From: Pseudomonas fluorescens
Lineage (GTDB): Bacteria > Pseudomonadota > Gammaproteobacteria > Pseudomonadales > Pseudomonadaceae
Assembly (NCBI RefSeq): GCF_902497785.1
Contig: NZ_CABVHK010000013.1
Span: forward strand, 1-64,000
DNA length: 64,000 nucleotides
Reading direction: 5' to 3'
The position numbers and the translations under genes are program-made. Every line of letters begins with the position of its first letter. The first letter of the stretch is position 1. The notes under the pieces were generated by a model that was not told the origin of the DNA, made no database searches, and saw nothing but the letters and a program-made list of their open reading frames with translations. This document shows, one piece after another, positions 1 through 7,433 of this stretch.

Positions 1-17
1 AGGTGTACACAAAACCC

Positions 18-47
18 TGTAGGAGCTGCCGAAGGCTGCGATCTTTT
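18..47. repeat. REP element, single arm
   Basis: Carries the motif TGTAGGAGCTGCCGAAGG followed by CTGCGATCTTTTG. This arm recurs in both orientations at 3.7, 40.7, 43.4-43.6 and (as a variant) 51.8 kb. Only one arm is in the window; a partner may lie to the left. It sits just downstream of the msrA stop and could also stop or stabilise that transcript. Confidence 0.75.
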
Positions 48-58
48 GCTTTACGGGT

Positions 59-706
59 TTAGATCGGGCAGGTGACGCCCGTACCGCCAATCCCGCAATA
101 CCCTTCAGGATTCTTGGCCAGGTATTGCTGGTGATACGCCTCGGCAAAGTACACCGTCGGCGCTTCGTCGATTTCGGTGGTGATGGTGCCTTTGCCCGCC
201 TTGGTCAACTCAGCCTGGAACACTTTCGCGCTGGCCTTGGCCGCGTCCAGTTGGGTCGGGTTGGTGGCGTAGATGACCGAGCGATATTGCGTGCCGATGT
301 CATTGCCCTGGCGCATGCCCTGGGTCGGGTTGTGCAGTTCCCAGAACATCTTCAGCAGCGCTTCGTAGCTGACTTTCGCCGGCTCGTAGACCACCAGAAC
401 CACTTCGCTGTGGCCGGTCAGGCCTGAGCAGACTTCTTCGTACGTCGGGTTTGGCGTGTAGCCGCCGGCGTAACCCACCACCGTGCTGACCACGCCTTCG
501 CGCTGCCAGAACTTGCGTTCCGCACCCCAGAAACAGCCCAGGCCGAAGATCGCAAAATCCACGTCCATGGCGAATGGGCCCAGCAGCGGTGCGTCGTGGA
601 CAAAGTGTTTTTCCGGCAGGTTCATCGGAGTTTCGCGGCCAGGCAGAGCTTGTTCTTTAGTCGGGAGCACGTTTTTGTTCACCAGAATTTCCGAGCGCAG
701 AACCAT
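59..706 (-). CDS. msrA: Peptide methionine sulfoxide reductase MsrA
   Basis: 215 aa, the usual size of the longer MsrA proteins. It reduces methionine-S-sulfoxide in oxidised proteins and free methionine in the cytoplasm, using thioredoxin. The signature GCFWGAE lies at residues 57-63, with the catalytic Cys58, and the C-terminal tail GYCGIGGTGVTC supplies candidate resolving cysteines. The N-terminal extension of about 45 residues before the core is normal for this type. It is on the same strand as the phosphodiesterase gene ending at 830, separated by 123 bp with a REP palindrome, so a separate promoter is likely. The dipA-msrA adjacency matches PA5017-PA5018 in P. aeruginosa. Confidence 0.95.
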   Translation of the reverse strand: MVLRSEILVNKNVLPTKEQALPGRETPMNLPEKHFVHDAPLLGPFAMDVDFAIFGLGCFWGAERKFWQREGVVSTVVGYAGGYTPNPTYEEVCSGLTGHSEVVLVVYEPAKVSYEALLKMFWELHNPTQGMRQGNDIGTQYRSVIYATNPTQLDAAKASAKVFQAELTKAGKGTITTEIDEAPTVYFAEAYHQQYLAKNPEGYCGIGGTGVTCPI

Positions 707-784
707 GATCAGTCCTCTCAGGTGGGTAGAAATGTAAATAGACAGACCGCCAGTGTGCCCAATGCCGTCCAGTTACGCACTACC

Positions 785-818
785 TCTGTGGGAGCGAGCA
801 GGCTCGCTCCCACAGGGA
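785..818. repeat. REP-like palindrome
   Basis: A near-perfect inverted repeat with arms TGTGGGAGCGAGC and GCTCGCTCCCACA and a two-base loop. It lies between dipA and msrA. It is the GAGCGAGC class also found at 13.4, 20.6, 29.5 and 47.5 kb. Confidence 0.8.
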
Positions 819-829
819 TTGGGGTGTGC

Positions 830-3523
830 TCAGACGATTGGCCCGCGCGGGTAGCGCTTGAGCTTTTCGATCAGCTCGGTGCCCGGGATCGGTCGGTCGA
901 ACAGGTATCCCTGGCCGACGTCGCAGCGGTGGCGCCTCAAAAACGCAAGTTGCTCGGCGGTCTCGATGCCTTCCGCCACCACCTTGAGCTTCAGGTTGTG
1001 GGCCATGGCGATCACCGCGGAGGTGATTTCCATGTCGTCCTGGTTGTCCGGGATTTCGTGAATGAAGCTTCGATCAATCTTGATGATGTCGATCGGGAAT
1101 TTTTTCAAGTAACTCAGCGACGAGTAACCGGTGCCGAAATCGTCCATGGCCAGGGTCAGGCCCAGGCGCTTGAGCTGGTCGAGTTGCAAGTGCGTATCTT
1201 CGGTGGCTTCCAGCAGCAAGCCTTCGGTCAGTTCCAGCTCCAGCAAGTTCGCCGGAAGCGCTTCTTCCTTGAGGATGTTGGCGATCGACGACACCAGGTC
1301 CGGGTCGGAAAACTGCTTGGGTGACAGGTTGATCGCCACTTGCAAATTGCCCAGGCCAGCGGCGGTCAGGTCTTTGCTCATGCGGCAGGCCTGGCGGGCG
1401 ATCCATTTGCCAATCGGAATGATCAGCCCGGTTTCTTCGGCGACGCTGATGAACTGGTCCGGACGGATCATGCCTTTTTCCGGATGGTTCCAGCGCAGCA
1501 GCGCTTCCATGCCCAGCAGGCGACCGCTGCGCAGGCACAGTTTGGGCTGGTAGAACACGTCCAGCTCGTTTTGCGTCAGGGCGCGGCGCAGGTTGTTTTC
1601 GACGAACAGTTTGTAACTGGCTTCGGCGTTCAGCGCTTCAGTGAACACTTGGACCTGGTGTTTGCCGTTGGCCTTGGCCTTGTGCAGGGCCAGCCCGGCG
1701 TTGCGCATCAGGGTTTGTGGGTCGCGACCGTGCAGCGGCGAACTGGCCAGGCCGACGGAGCCGGTGACGCTGATCAATTGGTTGTCGACGAACATCGGCT
1801 TGTCGAGGGTCGCCAGCAACTGATTGGCGACTTGCTGGCCGGTGGCGAGGTCGGCGTTGTCCAACAGCACGGCGAACTCGTTACTGGCGAAACGCGCCAG
1901 GCTGCCGCTCGGGATCAGGCTGTTGCGCAGGCGTCGGGCCAGGCTGATCAGCAGCTTGTCGCCGGTCTGATGGCCGAGGCTGTCGTTGATCCGCTTGAAG
2001 TTGTCGATGTCCACCAGCAACAGGCTGACCGGCGTATCGCTGTCCCGGGCGAAGCGTTCATCGAGGTTGCGGATGAATGCCGGGCGGTTGCCGAGGTTGG
2101 TCAGGTTGTCGGTGTAGGCCAGGCGCTCGATGCGCTGTTGCGCAAGTTTGGTCTGGGTGATGTCTTCGTAGATGCCGATGTAATGCGTCAGCTCGCGATT
2201 GTCGCCGTAGACCTTGGAGATCGACAGCTGACCCCAGTAGGGTTCGAGGTTTTTCCGGCGGCTCTTGAATTCGCCCTGCCAACTGTTGCTCTTGGCCAGC
2301 GCCGAGGGTGCGTCGAACAGCAGTTCGCTGAGGTTTTCCAGGGCCGGCAGTTCCGACAGGCGCTGGCCGTGGACTTCTTCGGTGCTGTACTGGGTGATCG
2401 CGGTGAAGCTCGGGTTGACGTACTCCACGACGCCGTCGCAGTTGACCAGCAGAAAGGCGTTGGCACTTTGCTCGACCGCGCGCTGGAACAGGTGCAGGGC
2501 GCTGGTGGCTGTGCGGCGGTTGTGGTTGTTGATGACCTGGGCGAACTGGTCGGCCAGCTCGCCGGCGAAGGCGATTTCGTCGGACTGCCAGGCGCGGGTC
2601 GCACCGGTCTGCTCAAGGCAGAGCACGCCGACCACCTGGCCATCGACGCGGATGCTGGCATCGAGCATCGCGTTGACATCGCGCGGGCGCAGGCTCTCGG
2701 CCATTTCCCGGGTCCGCGGATCACGAATCGCATTGTGCGCATCGATCGCGCGACTGCCGTGCAGCGCGTCCATGTAATCGGGGAAGCCGCTGATGTCGAT
2801 GGGCTCCGGCAGTAGGTATTCCTGAGTCTCACGGTGATACGCCGAGATCGGCACCAGCATCGAACCTTCAAGATTCCACAGGCTGGCGCAGTCGATTTCG
2901 TAGATGTCGCAGGCGCTGCGGGTGATCAGTTCGGCGGCTTCTTGCAGGGAATTGCCGGTGCTGTAGCGCTGACGCGTCAGCAGCAGAATCAAGTCTTGCT
3001 GAGCGCGCACGCGATCCAGGTGCTGCAGTTGTTCCTGCTGAGCGCGCTGATTGAGTTCCAGGGCGATCTGCAAGCGCGAGTTCTGGGTTTCCAGGTCCAG
3101 CGCCGGTAATAGCGCCTCGCCCTCGAACAGACCGTCAACCACCAGCAGATAGCCGCGCAGCAGGTGCCGATTGTGTTGTTTGTACGCTTCGCCCATTTCC
3201 AGCAGGCTCAGGGTGCCGGCGGCGGTGTGCAGGGTGTAGCGGATCAGATAATGCGGACTGGCGGTCAGTTGCTGCTGCACGGCGTCATGCAGTTGATAGC
3301 GCGCTTCGGGCTCCATCAGGCTCGCGTAGGGGGAGCCGACCAGGGCGCAGAGTTCCACGGCCGGCAAGCCGAACTGTCGCTCGCAATTGGGATCGAGAAA
3401 CAACAGCGCCCAGCTTGGTTCATTCAGCCGTTCGAAACGCAGCATGCCGAGCCGCGAGGGCACAGGCAACTGCGTCACTACCTCGGCCACCATACGGCTG
3501 GCGGCATCGGGTTGGCTTTTCAT
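830..3523 (-). CDS. dipA: GAF-PAS-GGDEF-EAL cyclic-di-GMP phosphodiesterase, DipA-like
   Basis: From the ATG at 3523 (MKSQPDAASR) the protein is 897 aa, matching the length I recall for P. aeruginosa DipA (PA5017). The open frame extends 38 codons further upstream but without homologous-looking sequence. Order: N-terminal PAS-like region (about 25-130), coiled coil (145-180), GAF (185-330), PAS (350-460), GGDEF (465-625), EAL (640-890). The GGDEF site is degenerate (ASNEF, 546-550), so cyclase activity is not expected. The EAL part keeps EALLRW (673-678) and DDFGTGYSSL, as in active phosphodiesterases. Known role of the family: hydrolysing c-di-GMP in biofilm dispersion and motility control. 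Position next to msrA and aceEF supports orthology. Confidence 0.9.
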   Translation of the reverse strand: MKSQPDAASRMVAEVVTQLPVPSRLGMLRFERLNEPSWALLFLDPNCERQFGLPAVELCALVGSPYASLMEPEARYQLHDAVQQQLTASPHYLIRYTLHTAAGTLSLLEMGEAYKQHNRHLLRGYLLVVDGLFEGEALLPALDLETQNSRLQIALELNQRAQQEQLQHLDRVRAQQDLILLLTRQRYSTGNSLQEAAELITRSACDIYEIDCASLWNLEGSMLVPISAYHRETQEYLLPEPIDISGFPDYMDALHGSRAIDAHNAIRDPRTREMAESLRPRDVNAMLDASIRVDGQVVGVLCLEQTGATRAWQSDEIAFAGELADQFAQVINNHNRRTATSALHLFQRAVEQSANAFLLVNCDGVVEYVNPSFTAITQYSTEEVHGQRLSELPALENLSELLFDAPSALAKSNSWQGEFKSRRKNLEPYWGQLSISKVYGDNRELTHYIGIYEDITQTKLAQQRIERLAYTDNLTNLGNRPAFIRNLDERFARDSDTPVSLLLVDIDNFKRINDSLGHQTGDKLLISLARRLRNSLIPSGSLARFASNEFAVLLDNADLATGQQVANQLLATLDKPMFVDNQLISVTGSVGLASSPLHGRDPQTLMRNAGLALHKAKANGKHQVQVFTEALNAEASYKLFVENNLRRALTQNELDVFYQPKLCLRSGRLLGMEALLRWNHPEKGMIRPDQFISVAEETGLIIPIGKWIARQACRMSKDLTAAGLGNLQVAINLSPKQFSDPDLVSSIANILKEEALPANLLELELTEGLLLEATEDTHLQLDQLKRLGLTLAMDDFGTGYSSLSYLKKFPIDIIKIDRSFIHEIPDNQDDMEITSAVIAMAHNLKLKVVAEGIETAEQLAFLRRHRCDVGQGYLFDRPIPGTELIEKLKRYPRGPIV

Positions 3524-3707
3524 TGAGGGAAACTCGCTTCGAATGTGCTGATCGCGCCGGGCTTTCGCCCTCTTAACTGTTGCCTTCGGCAAGGTTGCAT
3601 CATTGCAACACCGACTGACAAGAGACATGAAGGCCAAGTGCTATAAGAATATGTCGGCCGGGACGAAGTTTTCTTCAGCGCGGGGCGAAAAGTAAGTCGT
3701 TTGACCC

Positions 3708-3798
3708 CAAAAGATCGCAGCCTGCGGCAGCTCCTACGGGTAGCGCGGTCTCATGTAGGAGCTGCCGGAGGCTCGGGCCGCGATCGGACGATCTTTTT
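3708..3798. repeat. REP pair (inverted repeat)
   Basis: Two diverged copies of the GATCGCAGCCT...GGCAGCTCCTAC arm face each other (3711-3737 and 3754-3796), separated by a short spacer. It lies between the dipA start and the end of the broken phosphatase gene, where it may act as a transcript end. Confidence 0.8.
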
Positions 3799-3802
3799 GG
3801 GC

Positions 3803-5208
3803 CTAACGCAATTCGATGTTTGTCGTATGCAACGGCTTACCCTCCCGATCGTGGTAATTCACCTGAATCTGCTGCCGATCGACAACCAGGCGGGCGAAGT
3901 TATCCTGGCTGATGACTTCGCTGGTCAATTCATGCCGATAATCCCCGGCGGCCGTTTGTACCAGTGGCTGATCGAGGATGAAGGTTGCCGCTTTGGCATA
4001 GGGCAGCAATTTGCTGTTGCACAGCGGTGACGAAACGATGGTGTGAACTTCGAAATCCGGATCTTCGCTGTGGGTCAGGCGGCTGGTCAGGGAGCCGTGC
4101 ACATCGCCAGACACGAAGAACACGTTCTTGATGCGCTGTGTACGAATGGTCTCCAGCAGCCGTAGGCGTTGTTCCGGAAAGGCTTTCCAGGCGTCATCAC
4201 CCAGGCGTTTGCGGTCGGGGTAGAACATGACACTGGTGACCACGAATTTCACCCGGGCCGGACTGTGGATCAGCCAGCTACACAAGGCCTTTTCCTGTTC
4301 TTCGTCGAGGATGCGCCGGTCGCCGGCTGCCAGATTGCGTCGGGTCCGGCTGTCGGTAACAAACCATTCAACCTCCCCGTCCGCGAATTGATACCAATAA
4401 CGGTCCAGACGCCGGTTGATTGATCCGTCCTCAAGAACGCATGAGCCGGGCTGTGACTGGCTTGATATAACTCATAAGCGGCGATTGCATTGTTATATAA
4501 AAAATCGTCGTTCTGGTGTTTGTTGGTGGGCCAGTTGTCTTCGATTTCATGGTCGTCAAGGATCATGTAAGTGGGCACGCTGGACATCAACTTTCCAATA
4601 TGAGGCTGGGAAAAAGCCGTGCGATATTTTTTGAGTATTTGCTGGTAATCCCGGTCGGGCGCGATGATGTTCAAGTCATCGATATATACCTGGTCGCCGG
4701 TCATCAACAACGCACTGACTGGCGGTTCCGCGCGCTGTATCAGATTCATGATCGAGGCGAAGATGCGATCCCCCAACTGCGGGAGGGAAGGGATGCCCGC
4801 GGTCATGCGCAGGTAGCGGCACGAGCCGACGACGTAGGCTCTTGGCGCGCTGTTATCACGCGATTGCGTTGTGAAACGATAGACATCCCGGGGCCATTGC
4901 AGTGGCAGTTCCTGAATCGTCTCCACGGAGTGCATCGGGCTCATGGGGCTGAACCAGCCTGCCTGGTATTCGTACTCGGTACCGGCGTCGAGGTCGTTCA
5001 AAAGGATAACGTCGGACATGTCACGAGCCGATGTCAGTTGCGCAAAGACACCTTTTGACCAACGTACTTCGCTACTGCGTCGGTAGCGAATGCCCGCAAA
5101 TACCAGGGCGTTGTTCTGTTTAAGTCCCCGTAAAAAAATGCGCGCGTGGTTAGTTGTGGTGTGGCCAATAATAGGGCCGACTGTTGGTTTCAGCATGATC
5201 GAATCCAT
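3803..5208 (-). pseudogene. PhoD-like alkaline phosphatase/phosphodiesterase, frameshifted
   Basis: The N-terminal part (5208 to about 4436) has metallophosphatase motifs TGDQVYIDD and DDHEIEDNW. After HSPAHAFL the frame is lost and 50 unrelated residues run to a stop at 4270. Reading one base over continues the homologous-looking protein (EDGSINRRLDRYWYQF, FVTDSRTR) through SGDVHGSL to the stop at 3803. Inserting one base near 4435 (TTCTT to TTCCTT on the coding strand) would restore one protein of about 468 aa. No signal peptide is seen, so a cytoplasmic PhoD-like family member is more likely than a secreted PhoD. It may be a true pseudogene or a sequencing error. The ATG at 5196 is an alternative start. 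Confidence 0.85.
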
Positions 5209-5367
5209 TCGATATTAAATTGAAATTTCATGATTAATTATTCAATGGTTGTTTTTAGGGTCCTGTCAGTGAGCTTAGTTATTGGGCACTATAAAATATC
5301 GAGCCGAAATGGATTCAACTTGTGGGCGATGTCTGCCACAAATGTAGGAAGCTGGTTTTAATCGGAC
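5209..5367. other. AT-rich intergenic region, probable promoter of the PhoD-like gene
   Basis: This stretch between the phosphatase start and the aceF terminator is clearly richer in A and T than the flanking genes, especially 5209-5300. I see no open frame with coding features and no repeat. It presumably carries the minus-strand promoter of the phosphatase gene, but I could not pick a convincing -35/-10 pair. Confidence 0.4.
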
Positions 5368-5396
5368 AAAAAAAGCCCCGCCAAATGGGCGGGGTT
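5368..5396 (-). terminator. Rho-independent terminator of aceEF
   Basis: Read on the minus strand, CCCCGCC and GGCGGGG form a seven-pair GC stem with a short loop, followed by a run of seven T. It is about 70 bp past the aceF stop. Confidence 0.9.
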
Positions 5397-5436
5397 GAGG
5401 TACGAGCGTGGCGCTCGGAAATCGTTGAACTCGACA

Positions 5437-5458
5437 GGCCCTCCGATGAAGGAGGGCC
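5437..5458. other. GC-rich hairpin just after aceF
   Basis: GGCCCTCC and GGAGGGCC form a perfect eight-pair stem with a six-base loop nine bases beyond the aceF stop. There is no T run on either strand, so it is more likely a 3'-end stabilising hairpin, upstream of the true terminator, than a terminator. Confidence 0.6.
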
Positions 5459-5466
5459 AGCCGGTG

Positions 5467-7422
5467 TTACAGCAGAATGGTGCGGATGTCCGCCAGCAGA
5501 TCGCTCAGACGCTTGGTGAAGCGTGCAGCAGCGGCGCCGTTGATCACACGGTGATCGTAGGACAGCGACAGCGGCAGCATCAGTTTCGGCTGGAAGGCTT
5601 TGCCGTCCCAGACTGGCTGGATGGTTGCCTTGGAAACACCGAGGATCGCCACTTCCGGCGCGTTGACGATCGGCGTGAAGCCGGTGCCGCCAATGTGGCC
5701 GAGGCTGGAAATGGTGAAGCAGGCGCCTTGCATGTCGTCAGCGGTGAGCTTCTTGTCGCGGGCTTTGGCAGCCAGCGCAGCCGCTTCAGCCGCAAGTTGC
5801 AGCAGGCTCTTCTGGTCGACGTTCTTGATGACCGGGACCAGCAGGCCTTCAGGCGTGTCCACTGCAAAGCCGATGTTCACGTACTTCTTGCGGATGATCG
5901 CTTTGCCGCTTGGTGCCAGCGAACTGTTGAAGTCCGGCAGTTCCTTGAGCAGGTGCGCGCAGGATTTGAGCAGCAGCGGCAGGATGGTCAGCTTGACGCC
6001 AGCCTTCTCTGCAACGGCTTTCTGAGCGATGCGGAACGCTTCCAGCTCAGTGATATCAGCCGAATCGAACTGAGTCACGTGCGGGATGTTCAGCCAACTG
6101 CGGTGCAGGCTCGACGCGCCGATTTGCATCAGGCGAGTCATCGGCACTTCTTCGGTTTCGCCGAAGCGGCTGAAGTCTACAACCGGAATCGGCGGGATGC
6201 CCGCGCCGCCGGTTGCACCGCCAGCAGCGGCCGGTGCTTCCTTGGCCTTCTGCATCATGGCTTTGACGTAAACCTGCACGTCTTCCTTGAGCACACGACC
6301 GTGCGGGCCGCTTGGGCTGACCGCGTTCAGCTCGACGCCGAATTCGCGGGCCAGTTGGCGTACCGCCGGGCCTGCGTGAACCTTGGCGCCAGACTTGGCG
6401 GGTGCAGCGGCCGGAGCCGCCGGTGCCGAAGCAGCAGGTGTCGCCGCGGCTGGCGCAGGAGCGCTCGGTGCTGCCGCCGCTGGAGCCGGAGCCGCAGCAG
6501 GTGCAACGCCTTTGACTTTCAGCTTGAGAATCAGGTCGCCGGTACCGACTTCGTCATCGAGCTTGATGGAAACGCTTTCCACCACGCCAGCGGCTGGCGA
6601 TGGAATTTCCATGCTGGCCTTGTCGGATTCCAGGGTGATCAGCGACTGGTCGGCAGTGACGGTATCGCCAGCCTTGACCAGCACTTCGATGATCTTGGCC
6701 TTGCCCGACGAACCGATGTCCGGGACATGAATGTCCTGAACGCTGTCGGCAACCGGAGCGGCCGGGGCTGCAGCGGCCGGAGCCGGAGCAGCGGCGGCAG
6801 GCGCAGCAGCCTGAGCGGGCGCGGCGGCAGCAGGGGCCGCAGCACCCGCTACTTTCAGCACCAGAATCAGGTCGCCAGTACCGACTTCGTCGTTGAGCTT
6901 GACGCTGATGCTTTCGACCACGCCTGCGGCAGGCGATGGAATTTCCATGCTCGCCTTGTCGGATTCCAGGGTGATCAGCGACTGATCAGCCTCGACGGTG
7001 TCGCCGACCTTGACCTGAATCTCGATGATCTGGGCCTTGCCTGCCGAACCGATATCCGGCACGTGCACTTCCTGCGCCGAAGCAGCAGCCGGCGCAGCCG
7101 CAGGAGCGGCCGGCGCTGGAGCAGCAGCCGGTTTCTCTTCGGCTTTTGCAGCCGGCGCAGCGGCAGCCGCAGGGGCCGCAGCTGCGGCACCTTCGACTTC
7201 CAGCTCGAGCAGCTCGTCGCCTTCTTTCAGGCGATCACCCAGTTTCACTTTGATGCTTTTGACGATGCCGGCCTTGGGCGCAGGAATTTCCATGCTCGCC
7301 TTGTCCGACTCAAGCGTCAGAATGCTCTGGTCGGCTTCGACACGGTCGCCGACCTTCACAAACAGTTCAATTACTTCACCTTCACCGCTGCCGATGTCAG
7401 GTACGCGAATGAGTTCGCTCAC
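5467..7422 (-). CDS. aceF: Pyruvate dehydrogenase E2, dihydrolipoamide acetyltransferase
   Basis: 651 aa. Transfers the acetyl group from lipoyl-lysine to CoA in the cytoplasmic pyruvate dehydrogenase complex. Three lipoyl domains are visible, each with the lipoylation motif ESDKASMEIP (roughly residues 1-75, 117-192, 232-307), joined by long Ala/Pro linkers. A peripheral subunit-binding domain follows (about 345-390, with SGPHGRVLKEDV). The catalytic domain ends with SYDHRVINGAAAARF, catalytic His624. The start is GTG at 7422, preceded by GAGGAGA at good spacing. It follows aceE by 11 bp, so the two form one operon. The E3 gene is not in this window. Confidence 0.97.
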   Translation of the reverse strand: MSELIRVPDIGSGEGEVIELFVKVGDRVEADQSILTLESDKASMEIPAPKAGIVKSIKVKLGDRLKEGDELLELEVEGAAAAAPAAAAAPAAKAEEKPAAAPAPAAPAAAPAAASAQEVHVPDIGSAGKAQIIEIQVKVGDTVEADQSLITLESDKASMEIPSPAAGVVESISVKLNDEVGTGDLILVLKVAGAAAPAAAAPAQAAAPAAAAPAPAAAAPAAPVADSVQDIHVPDIGSSGKAKIIEVLVKAGDTVTADQSLITLESDKASMEIPSPAAGVVESVSIKLDDEVGTGDLILKLKVKGVAPAAAPAPAAAAPSAPAPAAATPAASAPAAPAAAPAKSGAKVHAGPAVRQLAREFGVELNAVSPSGPHGRVLKEDVQVYVKAMMQKAKEAPAAAGGATGGAGIPPIPVVDFSRFGETEEVPMTRLMQIGASSLHRSWLNIPHVTQFDSADITELEAFRIAQKAVAEKAGVKLTILPLLLKSCAHLLKELPDFNSSLAPSGKAIIRKKYVNIGFAVDTPEGLLVPVIKNVDQKSLLQLAAEAAALAAKARDKKLTADDMQGACFTISSLGHIGGTGFTPIVNAPEVAILGVSKATIQPVWDGKAFQPKLMLPLSLSYDHRVINGAAAARFTKRLSDLLADIRTILL

Positions 7423-7433
7423 AGAGTGTCTCC

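Noticed and set aside
5437..5458. Terminator directly after aceF
   Set aside because: The stem is strong but lacks a T run on either strand; the real terminator is at 5368-5396.
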